Shown here piece by piece: positions 24,301 through 36,718 of a stretch of 64,000 nucleotides of DNA. How positions within the stretch are numbered: position 1 is the first letter of the stretch; each line of letters begins with the position of its first letter. The notes under the pieces were generated by a model. The model was not told where the DNA came from and searched no databases. It worked only from the letters and a program-made list of their open reading frames with translations. The stretch covers positions 1,054,001-1,118,000 of the forward strand of contig NC_035794.1 of NCBI RefSeq assembly GCF_001653235.2, in the 5' to 3' direction. The position numbers were made by a program, and so were the translations under genes. The DNA comes from Pochonia chlamydosporia 170. Taxonomy: Eukaryota > Ascomycota > Sordariomycetes > Hypocreales > Clavicipitaceae.

Positions 24301-25916
24301 AGTAACACAAAGATAGTAAGACCAGGATCACCGATAAGACGTTTCCATCCTCGCCATAGACACAGCTGAACTTGCTGGCTGTAGGAGAGAATGAAGGGAG
24401 ACTTGGGTCGCTGCCCTTTGGCCTGTTGCGTTCGTTTATTCGCCCGGAAGGCATCTGCATCAGCACCATCGAGGGGGTGTTCTTGGTTGAACGTGTTGAT
24501 ATCTCCCAATAAAGCACTGCGTTCCGGACTCGCTAACCAGCGTTGAGCAAACTCGTCCGGGGTTCTTGGTGCACGATTCTCATACCCCTGGCGAACAATT
24601 CGCTCTGATGGCGCTGTCATTGACGTGAGAAAATCCGGGGTAGTTTGCCGATCGGGACAATCAAAACCAAGGTTAATGAAATATTCTTTAGCTTTGCCGG
24701 TTGATCCATAGAAGATTTGGCGACCCTCATAAAGCACAAGAACTTTATCGAACAGGTCATAGGCACTTTGGGGGGCTTGGTATATCGAGACGGCGCTGGT
24801 TCGACCAAAGACGTCTGCTTGGAGGCGCAACGTCTTACAGAATTCGATAGCATTAGCAGAGTCGAGGCCTCTCGTGGAATTGTCCCAGCATTGCAATGGT
24901 GCGCTGGACAGAGTGGCTTCTGCAATGGTAACTCTCTTCCTCTCGCCACCAGAAACACCTCGGATGTACTCATTACCCACGCGTGTATTTATTGTGTGGC
25001 TAATTCCGTACATTGCCATGACCACGTCTCGATAATGGTTTGAGAACTGCTTGCGCGAAACTCCAGTTGGCATGGTATGCGGCTCTCTAGCTCGTGCGGC
25101 AAAAGTCAGGGTGTCTCCGACGGAAAGCATTGGGAAATGAACATCGACTTCGGCTGTATAAATAGCCTCTCCTTTATGGCTGGTGTGCATCTCATGTGCC
25201 GATATGCCCTGGTAGTTGAACGAAGCTCTCTCGTCAATGTAAATGCCATTCGTTTCACCTGAAATGCTCTTCAAAAAGGTCGAGCAGCCAGCACCAGGGG
25301 GACCAAGGACAACAAGCATCTCCCCTGGCTTCACCACACCGTCCAGATTACGTAGGATGTCCACTCTGCCCATGTTACGATGGTCATTACTGCCCACCTT
25401 GTTCATCAGACGACGCAGAAGTCCACCCATCACCAGCCATACGTTGCCAACATCCTTCTGGTAGTCGGTTTCTTCTCCAAAGCCATATACGTTTAGATTT
25501 TGGAAGGAGAATCCAGCGCGACGGAACCCAGAACCGGCTTCAGCTGCCATTTGCGCCACTGTTTTCGCCCAGGTACGAGCGTTGAACTTGGCCCCGTTGG
25601 GGTTGAGTGGTGAGGTTGGGTCATCATTGCCAAATAGACCCTGAGCATCGCTCTGAATGGCGACGGCAGAGTTTTTGGTGTACTGACGAGCAAGTTCTTG
25701 CACTATTGAGTGCCTTCGTCCGGACTCGACATTGATGCTGTCTTCATCACTGGTCCCAACGGCAGCAGAATCCATACCCGAACGGTCCACTGGAGTACTA
25801 GTGCTTGGATTATGCTCGGTATTTGGTTGTGTCGCCGTTGTACCAGTATTGGCTTCGTAAATCGTTCGCTCGCTTCCCTGCGCTGAGGCACAGCGAGCAG
25901 GTGTACTAATGTCCAT
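21344..25916 (-). CDS. Full-size PDR-type ABC transporter (ABCG)
   Basis: Two exons, 25916-23923 and about 23870-21344, with one intron of about 52 bp, give about 1506 aa in the order NBD1-TMD1-NBD2-TMD2. NBD1 shows the degenerate Walker [11 protein letters not shown] that is normal for PDR proteins, signature [14 protein letters not shown] and Walker B-like [13 protein letters not shown]2 shows a standard Walker [18 protein letters not shown], the C-loop [18 protein letters not shown] and [15 protein letters not shown]. Both TMDs are present, ending with KKKRNT. The length matches Pdr5/Cdr1-type exporters of drugs and lipids at the plasma membrane. It looks fully intact. The divergent short Zn2Cys6 gene at 26734 is a candidate regulator. 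Confidence 0.95.
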
Positions 25917-26733
25917 CCTCCTGTCTGACAGACAAGTAGCCCTCGAAAGCTATGGAGGTATATCTGGCGTTGAAGTGTTGCTTTGAAAACAAGACTCTAA
26001 TGATGAAGAATGAAAATTTCGAGAAATTGGGCAGACTGTAAGCCCGTTAAATACACATATGAAACAAAATTGAAGAAGTGAAGGACCCTTTAAGACGGAC
26101 CGGGTCAAGAATGTAGGGCGTGAGATAAGATGAGCATAGTGTGTGCAACTCCTATATAGTCCTTTTTTGTGCTCCTCAATACACGGATATTCCGGAGTCC
26201 CCAGCCTACATGAATCGCCCCTGACGCTATGATAAAGCGGGAGGTCCATTAATAGGCCCGCCGAGACGTCGTGTATAAGATGATATTACCGTGCGCGGGA
26301 CAGATACCGCACAAGCGGACTTCGAATCTCCCATTCAAATATCCACTTTTAAACTTCTTGAGGCACTTCGGACTTTTTTAGGGTTCCGAAAGTAAACAAT
26401 TTTCATCGTATTAGGCGTCGTTGGATGGTACGCCGCGGGACCAGGGGATTTTGCATATCGGAAGGGGACCATCCCGAACACAATTGTTGGGCCAATAAGA
26501 TCTCCACCGTGGCAAGCCACGATCAGCTGAGCATCTGGATGGATGCAACTTTTCTACTTTATTTCCAAAGAGACTAACAGTCCCGTTGTTGTGGCACAGA
26601 ACGAACCTGCATGATTTCCGTTATTTAGCAACTTTCCGCCATCGAATTCAACTCTCATACAACGTATATCAAAGCATAAAGACCGGCTTTACTATTTCAC
26701 AGCTCAATTACTCAATCATACATTCTTTCAACA
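25917..26733. promoter_or_regulatory. Divergent promoter region, ABC transporter / short Zn2Cys6 gene
   Basis: About 0.8 kb between divergent genes. No gene supported inside; no PDRE-like element was firmly recognised. Confidence 0.45.
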
Positions 26734-27230
26734 ATGCCGTCCACCAATTTTCACAGTCCAACAAACTACACCAGGTCACTGGCATGTGTCACCTGTCAAC
26801 GGCGCAAGAAGAAATGTGACCGCGAGTTTCCGTGCTCGAACTGCCAAAAGGTACATTGACTCACAAAACTTGATATTTATATTAGACTACTTACCTTGTA
26901 AAGCGCGATGTCGTCTGTGTTCCAAGTACACCGGCACCGCCCCGAAAGCGTCACCAGTTCAAGAAGGAACTGCTTGACCGTCTGACACGTGTGGAACAAC
27001 TACTGGAAGATTTACCTTGCGTCACATGTCAATCTCTACAAGCTCAAACAGTTTCAAAACCATCGTTTCGCGTACCTCGCAGTTGGATTGATACACCAAT
27101 GAGCAATGCTGAGCCGCATTATGATAAAGTGATGACTTGTAGAGACGCTGGAGTGCAAACTGATAGTCTTGAGTTAGCTAAGAGGGACCAAGTTATTACG
27201 AGCCAGGAAAGAGATGGACATGTAGTATAG
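26734..27230 (+). CDS. Very short Zn2Cys6 DNA-binding protein
   Basis: Exons 26734-26850 and 26904-27230 give only 147 aa. The zinc cluster is complete: C18-x2-C21-x6-C28-x5-C34-x2-C37-x6-C44 (LACVTCQRRKKKCDRE), followed by a linker and a helix RHQFKKELLDRLTRVEQLLE suited to dimerisation. A CxxC pair (CVTC) follows. The usual 300-600-residue regulatory region is absent, and the frame stops at 27230 with no further exon that I can join. It may be a dominant-negative or partner-dependent regulator, or a truncated remnant. Its neighbour is the divergent PDR transporter. Confidence 0.75.
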
Positions 27231-28202
27231 AAAACAATATACAAAGTTTCTTCAAAGCTTCCCACACCAAACTGGAGGTGAGAATGAAGTGGGCATTAAC
27301 CTGTATTTCGTTATTTCGAGAGCCGCTTCGCATCGATTGGGTCTCCACTTTACCTTCTTTTGTGGAGACTCAACTCCGCATTTGACGGGAACCAGGAATG
27401 TGCGTTTATTGGTCGGGGCTTTTGAACCAACCAATCTAGTGCCTGAGCAGCGCCGCTTTTACGCTGAGCGACTGTCGCGTCGCTAATCCAATATCTGCGG
27501 CCATGCCAGGATTTAGCCAGGCCTGAGTTGGCTGCTCAGTTAACAATGCATAATTTTATGCTCCCAGTCCGTTTTGCTCCTCCGTATCTCCGTCTTGCGG
27601 CCCCTACCGAACGCTCCATCGAAACGGGAAGTCAAACCGTTATTTCCCAATTTCAGTCAACATGCCTCTGAGGTACAACTTCGACTTGCCACGCCGAGGA
27701 GACATCTGCAATCCTTTCAAATGTCAAGGGTTGGCGACCTGCGCAACGCCAGCTTTACTATAAACGGCCGCAAGCACTGCAATTATGGCAGACACGATGA
27801 TAGCGGTGGGGCGGCAGCGCTTCGAAATGGATGCTCTTTCCTGTTCATACCATGATACTTTGATATAATTGATCCATAAAGACAATCAAAAGTGCCACAC
27901 ACATGCAGTGTGATGACGGCTCGCTTGCAAGCGATATGTCAAGTACATGTACTTGGCGACACACCTAACAGGGACAGGCAGACATCTGGAGCCCTTCTCC
28001 GCTGCGGCCTCGGCCTGATCTGGTGCAACATTGAAGTTGTAGCCAACAGCCAAGTTGAGATTTCTCCTCATTTAGCAATGTGCGCTCAAGAGTCAAGACA
28101 ACACGATAGCACACCACCAGAAACACCACCGCCGCCCAAACGCACCACTCACATCGGCAACTATCTTATCTTAATCATAACACATACTTGTAATTAGCCA
28201 TC
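27231..28202. other. 0.97-kb stretch without a supported gene
   Basis: Short open frames at 27289-27486, 27574-27855 and 27892-28197 show no motif or joined structure. It holds the promoter of the peptidase gene starting at 28203. Confidence 0.45.
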
Positions 28203-30585
28203 ATGTTTCAAGACAAACTTCAACCACTCCCCCGCCTTCCGCGCCAGGACGAGATTTTAACCATTGCTCAGTGCCACGTGTCTGAGCACCGCAAGGTCAT
28301 TGCCGACAACACGACATCCGTGTCCATATCCTCAGCTTGCTTTGATAATGTGCTTGGCCCTATAGCTGAGATTGAAAATAGGCAGTCGGGGGAACGAGCG
28401 GTCATATTAGCATTGCGATACACCGCAGTTGACATAGTCACCCAAGAGGTCGTCGAAGAAGCCGAGAGAATGTGGTTGAAGTATTCTGCTGAGGTTGACC
28501 AGAATTTGACGCTGTTCAAACTTCTCCACGCTATTCAAAAGAAACACGAGTCCTTAGATTCAGAATCTCAGAAACTACTAGATCGATTCTTAATGCAATA
28601 TACGGAATGCGGACATGGGTCGCTTGATAGCAGGAGCATTCAAGAGTGGCAAGATAACCGCCAGATAATTGAGGCGTTATGCGCTGATTTTAACCGAAAT
28701 GTTCGACAACTTAATAGTAACGCTATTAGCATTCATTTCACCCAAGAAGAACTCGATGGAGTCCCAACTCACGACCTAGAGGAGTACCCTCTAAGCGATG
28801 GCGTGCGGCGTATACCACTACAATGGCGGCCCTATGTCTCCATCCTCCGGCATGCGCATAACTTGCAAACACGGAAACGCATTCAGCTTGCTTGGGGGCA
28901 GAGATTACCTCAAAACGTCCAACTGTTTAGGCGAATTATTTCACTGCGGCACAAAAACGCACGGCTCCGTGGCTACAAGACTCATGCTGCCTCCCGGTTG
29001 CCATATCGCATGGCCATGTCAATTGACTGGGTGGAGAATCTCCTCGAGGACTTGAGTAAAGCGCTGATTGAAGTAGGGAAAAGGAATTTCGCCCAATTAC
29101 AGCAGAAGAAAAACGAGGTCATTACAAAAGACAAAGACACATCACAGAATGCCAAGATAGAAGCATGGGACGTGCCTTACTATAATCGCCTGATAGATAA
29201 CAAAGCCACGGTGGACCAAGACAAGGTCATGGAGTACTTCCCACTTACACAGACATTCAAGTCAATACTTGACCTATTTTCAACATATTTACAGCTTCGG
29301 TTTGAGCAACTGCCGGCCGAGACAGTAGCCGGACATATCTGGGCTCCTGAAGTCCAAGTCTGGAGCGTCTGGGACAAACGACCTGGTACTAAAAACGATT
29401 TCATTGGATATTTATACATAGATATCCTTGGCCGTACCAACAAGTATAAGGGTAACCAAGCAGTCAATCTTCAACCAGTGAGGTTACCATTTTTCTTCTA
29501 TCCCTAGGCTTACTCTCCACTCTCTCCTTGTAATCATCTCAGCTAAGTACAAATGACTTCATAGGGTTACCTTAAAAGCGACAACACCAGAGTCTATCCC
29601 ATAAGTACGCTAATGTGCAACTTCTCTCCAGCTTCGAGGAATGGATGCTCTCTCTTGAGACACGGGCAGGTTATCACCCTATTCCACGGTAAAGTTGTCT
29701 CTTGTAGCCGTATCTCAGCCTAACAAAGCCCACGAGTACTAATTACCGCTTCTGTCTCAGAACTCGGTCACTGTATGCATGATCTAGTCGCTAGAACAAA
29801 ATACGCCAAATTTCACGGTTATGAGGTTTGCCTTGAGTTTGGAGAAGGCATTGCCACCATGTTAGAAAACTGGTGCTGGATCAAAGACGAGTTGAAAGCC
29901 ATCAGTAAGCACTACACGCGTGTAGACCACAACTATATGGAAGCGTGGATGAAAGTGAATCCTGGATGCCCCCTTCCGCCTGCTGAGATTCCAGATAAAC
30001 TTGTGGATGACCTTATAAGCACCCGACGAGAGGACAGGGTGGATCTACACCTTGGTCAGCTGTGAGTCTCTGTTCTGAGTATACTACGTTTTAAATGAAC
30101 AGTGCTGCTTCTAACGTATGTCTGATAAGCTGCGATTCACTCTTTGATCTTGGAGTACACAACCCGTCCAGTGACGATGCTTTGGATAGTCTTGACGAGA
30201 CGAAGCTCTATATTGATCTTAAAGAGAGATTCTCTTTTACTAGACGGCCCGAACCGTGCTATCTGCACACAACATTCAGTCATCTTGTGTCTGGATATGA
30301 CGCTGGATATTATGCGTACATCTGGTCAGTGTCATGTTGCTACTGGCTCTAGTCCCAGTTTTGCTCCCACGTGATCCGCTAACCCACACCAGTGCTAATG
30401 TATTTGCGGAGGATTTATTCAAGACAGCCTTTGCGGGAAATTATAGGAGCCAAACGGCCTGGGATCGTTTTCGGCGCCAAGTGTTGGGGTATGGCGGAAG
30501 TCGTGATGAATGGCGCATCCTTGAAGACTTCCTCGGCCACACACCTGAACTTGGTGGTCTGCTTGAGAGTATTGGCATTTCCTAG
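28203..30585 (+). CDS. M3 family zinc oligopeptidase (saccharolysin/thimet oligopeptidase-like)
   Basis: Five exons, 28203-29477, 29565-29688, 29761-30061, 30130-30324 and 30393-30585, sum to 695 aa, the usual length of cytosolic M3A enzymes such as yeast Prd1. The zinc site HELGH (H466, E467, H470) is created by joining exons 2 and 3. The downstream segment GYEVCLEFGEGIATMLENWCW supplies the third zinc ligand (Glu) in the position of the usual FVEAPSQMLENW. FSHLVSGYDAGYYAYI carries the substrate-binding His and Tyr residues, and VFAEDLF closes the domain. It should cleave short peptides in the cytosol. The EAPSQ segment being EFGEG is a notable departure. A Trp common after YAYI reads as Cys with the splice chosen here. 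Confidence 0.87.
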
Positions 30586-32428
30586 CCATCTTTGATGGTT
30601 AGATCTGGGAACTTTGCATAATGAGTCGCAATAGTAGACCAGGAGTATCCAAAACTAAAGAAGAAACAATATTAGCCAGAAGAAGAGAACCTGCTTGACA
30701 AAGCTAGATACTCATTATTAAGAATCCTCTGCCTTTTCTCAAGTACCTCTTACCGTGACGATGCAGCCTTGTTCTAATGTTCAGGCTCTACAAAAAGAAT
30801 ATGCTTAAATGCGGCTTAAAATATCCACTCTTAACTCCAGCCTGTGGCCAGAACCGTACACAGTGCAGCCTGTTAAAGAGCATTTGGTGTGAAACATGCC
30901 TACAAGATATGTCAGAGAAAACAGGAAAGGGAGTTACAGATAGGACGTGGGTTACGCACCGTTTTGTGTCCGTTTTCCCGTTTTAAAGTGCCAGGCATTA
31001 AATTTGCATTAATTTGCAAGAGCAGCAAGGACGCTAAACCCAGCACGCTCTCACCCACAGGCAATCTACAAACGCCATGTCTGGTCTGGTAGAACCAAAA
31101 CGGGGCTTAAGAGCCGGGGCAGTCGGGCACGGGTTGTCGGGGAACTAAAAAGGTGCGCCAGTTTTCCGAGAACTCAACAGCGCCACTCCCTCAAATACTC
31201 CTGGTCTTCCCGGCTGCTTTTTGGGTTTCGAGTCAAAGTGTCTTTGCCTTCAAATCGCTTAGTAAGACTACCCTGCACTTTTGGCGAATCCTTAGTTGCG
31301 ATGTCGACCACGGTCTCATTTAGGTAATACGAGAGAATAAGGTTAATTGTCCTGATTTGTTGTCTATTATTATCAGACGGCTATTTATTTGTTTTAAGGA
31401 AGCTAATTCCTTTGGTGAGGTACTGATTGCGAACAATGCTAATGAAAGGTTATAGACACATCGACATCAACGTCACAAAGGATAGCGGACCTGGGAGGCG
31501 GAGCTAAAGCAGAACATTGATTAAATTCATAAATCTTCATACCAAACCTTTAATACTCAGCTCCAAAAAATAGAATAAAACAAAATAAAAATAAACAAGC
31601 CACAACGTATCACACGACTGGCATCCAAAGGCTCACGTTCCATATTTTTCTATATCTTACCGAAGCAACTGATAATGGGATTATACTGATGGTGGCGACC
31701 ACTTCAACCAACACCGAACCGTAGCAGACCTAACTCCTCGAGAATACGGACGAAAACAGCAATCAAAACATGACTGTGAGGACCGAACTGAGGTGATTAT
31801 GCCTTCATAAAATGTCAATCTAAGAAACGGCCCAGGACCATCCAGTTTGAAGTCCCGGGTGGGTGCTGACTTTTGGAGAAACCGTGTTGGAGAACCACTC
31901 ATTGCCAGGCAACAACTAGCGATCATTAGCGAATGTCGTGAATGCCAGGGAAAACACCTCAGATCTGGCATTTCCAAAGGAAGCTAGCCACGGAATTGGC
32001 TTGGTTTGCACATTTCCGTCCTAGTTTCTCAACCGGGTGTGATGTCACTGGAGAGAGATTGGCGGTATCAAAGTCACCAGCACCAAAGTTTCCCATGATC
32101 CTGTAGATTTTCTCTCAAAACAGCCTATCCTGCTTCATGCAAAATGCCATCAAAATACAGCCCGGGATCTTCACAGTTGTCGTGTTCCAGAAACTCGAAG
32201 ATTCCCCCCTCCAAGTTAAAAGTTATGACACCACCGACACCACAGTTTACGGCTGAGAGAGAAATGAAATAAAGTAATAGTCTAACGTTGATACATGACT
32301 ATACAAGCCTCTAGATTAGATGACCCTTGAATATCCACTCTAGAAGAGTAAACCAAACCCCTATGTGCAAGATTTTTATGTACTTTACAAATCCTCATAT
32401 ATACCATAGCAGCCTTTTACTTCGCCAT
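30586..32428. other. 1.84-kb gene-poor stretch
   Basis: Between convergent genes. AT-rich patches around 31380-31620; short frames without motifs. No transposon ends or long repeat recognised. Confidence 0.5.
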
Positions 32429-33219
32429 TTAAATACCTCCAGCAGAGCAGATGCTCTTCGCCGCACTGGTGTACTTGCGATAAGCAGTAGGAACGGCTGA
32501 TCGCTGCACAGCCTGGCAGAGCTTAGCAACATCCATAGTCTTCCAGCCCTTGACAGCAACCATGCCCTTGAAGAAGAGGCTAGCAGAGCAGGCAGCATCC
32601 ATATCGCACTTAATATCCTTGTAGTACATAGCGCGCTGCTGGAAGATTCCAACGCTGTCGTGGTCGGAACCGATGCCGTCGTACTTGTAGTTCAAGGACT
32701 TGGGCACAGATCGATTGGCCAGGATTCGCAAGCTCGACTGGTTGTCATGTTAGTTCAATACCGTTCTCAACCCCCAGAAGATAGACATACCTCAGTAAGG
32801 CCAGTGGCAATGGCAGCCTCGCAACCCTGTCGGCCGAGGCCCTGCTTCTTGGTCTGAGCAATGATAGCTCGGGCATGCTTGGTTTGAAGGGCGTTCAAGG
32901 TGGGAAGGTTGCCTCCGGTTGGGGGAGGAGTAGTGCCACCACCGCACTCGCCAACGACCATGCCGGTGGTACCAGTCTTCACGTAGTAGTCGGCAACATA
33001 GCAGTTATCGGAAGTCTTGTCCCAGAGAGAATCTCCCTTGATGCTCTCGCCGCGGGTTTGGCAGGTAATCTTGACGTCCTGGTTAAGCTTGTAGGACTTG
33101 ACCACCTTGTAGCTGGTTCCTGGACCAGTGCGGCAGTTGACGGTAGTTCCTGTGATGGGATAGGCGGCAGCCAGGGGGGCGCTGACGGCCAAGGCAACAG
33201 AAAGGAGAGTGAAATGCAT
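32429..33219 (-). CDS. Secreted SH3b-domain protein with bacterial-type C-terminal wall-hydrolase-like domain
   Basis: Exons 33219-32791 and 32737-32429 (53-bp intron) give 245 aa. A signal peptide (MHFTLLSVALAVSAPLAAAYP) is followed by a bacterial SH3 domain with the hallmark VNCRTGPGTSYKVV, then a Gly/Thr/Pro linker (about residues 95-105). The C-terminal half has the pattern ILANRSVPKSLNY, GSDHDSVGIFQQR and AKLCQAVQRSAVP, a module I know from actinobacterial peptidoglycan hydrolases and phage lysins. A role in binding or cutting bacterial wall is inferred. A TATA-like TATAAAG on this strand at about 33336-33342 lies about 120 bases upstream of the ATG. Horizontal transfer is possible but not shown. 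Confidence 0.75.
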
Positions 33220-35173
33220 GGTGATAATAATGACGAAGAAAATGAAGATGAAGATGAAGGAAAGTGTTTGGCTAGTTGAGCTGTGCTTGTCGATCTGGTG
33301 ATCTCTTTCCCTTTCCTGGGAGGATCAGAGATGTCTTTATACTTGTGTGAGAAAGGGGTTTTCTTAACAGTTATGATCCAAGCCTCCATCTGATGTTGAT
33401 AAAAGTAATGCGCAGTGGTAGCCTTGATGTGAGGTCAGGAACACTGCTTACTTCCAGGTTTGGCCGACTAGCATGCAGCTCACATTGCAGGCTCCCAAAA
33501 TAGATCATCTGGCCTTGTAAAAGCTCCATCTCAGTAAAGGATCGTCAGACTAGTGGGATCGACATACCCTGGCAATCCCCGTTCCTGAAATGACCATAAC
33601 GAGAATAATCATACATTTTCCTTGCGATAATTTGATCCAGAGCCCAACATGTCAAAACAGCTGAGGCTTCAGCAATAACGGTCGCAAATTCTCGAGTGAA
33701 CTCAGAACCTGCTGACATATTCTCCAAGTCAACAATACGCAACTCGCTTCGTTCGAATGAGGCTATAGGGCTCAAGTTACAATTCCTCTCCTACTGTAAT
33801 TAACTACTCTCGACCAGCGACCGTGTCAGTTCTCAACTCTCCATATAAAGCCAGAATCTGCCCACTACAAATCTCGAAGCATCAGGATCCAAATGTCGGT
33901 GTCCGATGCTCCGAAGCGCACTGCTCACCAAACACGGCAAGCAGTTCTAGCCCTGCACCTAATTCGGCCTGATGTTTTGTCCGACCACTCATGCCCGTGG
34001 GTAAGCTTCAGGGTCACTCGCAGCTTGGTACCTTGAAATAGCCCATTTTGCATGAGGCTGAGAGACTAGGGTCTCCACGCAAGGCACACAATTCAGCCGC
34101 TAACGAACCAGCCCTATGTTGCTGGACGGGAAGCTATATTTGGTGCTATATCTTGAAAACTTGGGTGATTCTCGGGAATGTAGCCTGAGTCTTTATTTGC
34201 GGTCGTTTAACCTGAGGCTATTGATGGGAATTATTGGAGTTGATCGAAGTTGTTCCGTCAAGTCGGGCGGAAACATTCACTCTGCGTTATGGTGATCTTC
34301 GCGGTGGGGTTACCAGGACTCGAATGACAGGACTGACATTGTGGGCTTCGCCTGACCGTAGACGCGTGAAAAGGTCGCGTAGTTGCTGAGAATGTTGAGT
34401 TTCTCAAACTTCGCAACACTCACGCTCAATCGACGGGTCGCTAGTTGATAACTTGACCCAAGGCGATCCACAGATGGGCATAAACTCGTCTCGCCCGACG
34501 CCAGAAATGCAAACAAGGCAGCGTCGAGAAGACTATTGCGCGTTCGACACTATGTACTTGTAGCAGGCAATGCAGGTACTGTGATGTTGAGAACGAAACG
34601 CAATGCCAGCTCTCTAGTATTGTGTGCTCTGGGCCACGCGGGAAGCAGTGTCTTGCCCGAAACTCGCCAACTTCGAAACAAAAGTCAGCACAATTAGTCC
34701 AAATAGGACTGTTGTGACATTCCGAAAGATCTTATCTTGAGTTTCTTCGCAGGCCTGTTGCAAAATTCGACTAGATGGCTGTTGGCCGCAAAGGGTGTAT
34801 GATAACCTCCTAAGATGCCTCATCATGTTCGTTAACTTACTTAGCTTCAGACCACGTCAATCTCTGTTTGGTCGGCCATTTCAGACGAAAGCCACGTACT
34901 CACTTCCCATGCGACAAATATATTCGTCTCACTTTACCAAAACCACCGCACCGCTGCTATTTTGTGGCAGAAACACGTAATGCAAGCGCCTCTTTTACAA
35001 TATTACTAAAGTCGACGACGAAGATGACGACTGCTGAGTGCTTGTGAACCCCACTCAGGGTACTATATCCGCTTACATGCCATACATAAAAGGCAACTGA
35101 ATATTTCCCTTGAGCGAATTCTACCAACAGTTACAAGTCGAGTAGATTTGACCCGGAGTCATCACCCACCATC
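33220..35173. other. 1.95-kb stretch without a supported gene
   Basis: Includes the promoter of the SH3b gene on its left and of the GNAT gene on its right. Short frames at 33545-33775, 34310-34516 and 34614-34826 (one hydrophobic segment) have no family pattern. A GATGAA simple repeat lies at about 33243-33258. Confidence 0.45.
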
Positions 35174-35938
35174 ATGTCCTCGTCAATTCAATTGCGCCCA
35201 GCCGAGGAGCATGACCTCGCCACTATTGCTGCTCTCAAGGTGGCAGCCTTCCAATATTCGCCATACCAACAGGCTCTGTGGCCCTCTCGCTTACGCCAGA
35301 AGCCAGGCACGCAGGATCAGGTTGAATGGACGCTATCTCAACTGCACGGGGCTCTCGGGCGGTCCAGGATGCGCTTGATGGTAGCGGTAGATAAGACGTC
35401 TGGTGAAGAGAGAATTGCTGGGTACGCCGAATGGATCAGCCCTCAGTCAGAACCAGAAGGGAAGAGTGGTGTTGTTCACGACATGAAGCATACAGTACGG
35501 CCTAAAATACCCGAAAGCTTGGATGTTAATGTTATGAGAAAGGGGGGCGATGAAATAAGCAACATGCTTCGAGGGGATGATTGTATCGCAGCTTTTGAGG
35601 GTAAAGATCGCGACAGAATGTGGAGTAAGTGTTGTCTCTTCACTCTCAGTAGGAAGAACTTCGTAACTGCGGGATCAGCTCAACATATTTCCGCCGACCA
35701 GAGCTAACATGTCGTGTCAACAGCTCTAAACTCCATCGCGGTAGACCCCGACTATCGGGGCCGAGGTATTGCAAAGATGTTAACGAGGTGGGCACTCGAT
35801 GAGGCCGACAATGCCAAGGAGGATGTATGGCTCATTGCATCACCTCTTGGGAGGCGCTTGTATGAGGGACTTGGATTCACAGAAGTTGCGGCTGGTTCGA
35901 GATTTGGGGAGGGCCAGTATGTCATGACTAGGTTCTGA
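35174..35938 (+). CDS. GNAT-family N-acetyltransferase
   Basis: Exons 35174-35624 and 35724-35938 give 221 aa. The N-terminal segment IQLRPAEEHDLATIAALKVAAF is the usual first strand and helix. Acetyl-CoA motif A is SIAVDPDYRGRGIAKMLTRW in exon 2, with the R/Q-x-x-G-x-G/A loop present, and motif B ends in GRRLYEGLGFTEV. Filamentous fungi carry many such genes of unknown acceptor. The gene lies alone between a gene-poor stretch and a beta-lactamase-fold gene; no operon-like context helps. Confidence 0.87.
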
Positions 35939-36718
35939 CGGAGCAGCGGCAATATACTTCTGGTGATGTCGGTGATTTGTGTCAACTTGGAGCCAGGTAA
36001 CCTGTCAGAGACACGGGCCTGTATCCGACGACGAGAAATGCTCCAACACGTCTTCTGCCATTGCTTGTTGTAGTTTGAGACGAGCTGGCTTGTTTCCAAG
36101 AACTACATAATACTCTTAGTTCTATTCATTACGTGAGGAAAAAACCACAAACAAGGACCTTGATATTTTTCTTTTACCATAAGATGATACAGCCTGTGCA
36201 CACATCGCCCATGCAAAGGCGAGGAATATGGTACTCCTGTATGACATCCAAGGTATTCCAGGAGAGAATCTTGTACAATGGACTGGCAGATGTACCGTTT
36301 CTGATGCACTAGAAACTCGTTTCCATCACCCACGACATCAAGGGTTGATCTGCCTCTTAACCATAATTTTGACTCTCTAATCTTTTACGAAGCAAATTTG
36401 CCTTCAAGTTAGATTCTGTTGAAAAGGTCGACATTATTCCTTTCTCGGCCATGCTTACTGCTGCCTTTGCCGCTTTCAATGTTGGCCTTGCGGGGTTAAT
36501 CCCTGCAAATGGCGAAGAGAGATCGTTTCTCCCCGCGGTTGGAAACCATCATCTACACCACACCAAGTCAAAATCATCTTTCCTACTCTGTGTCAGTTCA
36601 AGTACGTTAAGATCATCAGGAAGCTTTCTTGTCAGTGTCTCCTCCTATCGAACCTTAATTTCGTTGCCCTAAACTAGAAAAGGACCCTATCGAACGACCT
36701 CAACACTGTCCGCCCGCC
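35939..36718. other. Intergenic upstream of beta-lactamase-fold gene
   Basis: No gene supported. A frame at 36451-36672 starts with a hydrophobic stretch but cannot be joined to the downstream gene with confidence; it could be leader. Confidence 0.4.

Noticed and set aside
30586..32428. Possible transposon relic in the 1.8-kb AT-rich gap
   Set aside because: No terminal repeats, transposase-like frame or target duplication could be seen.
34614..34826. Small minus-strand frame with one hydrophobic segment
   Set aside because: Only 70 codons, no conserved pattern, no joined exon.
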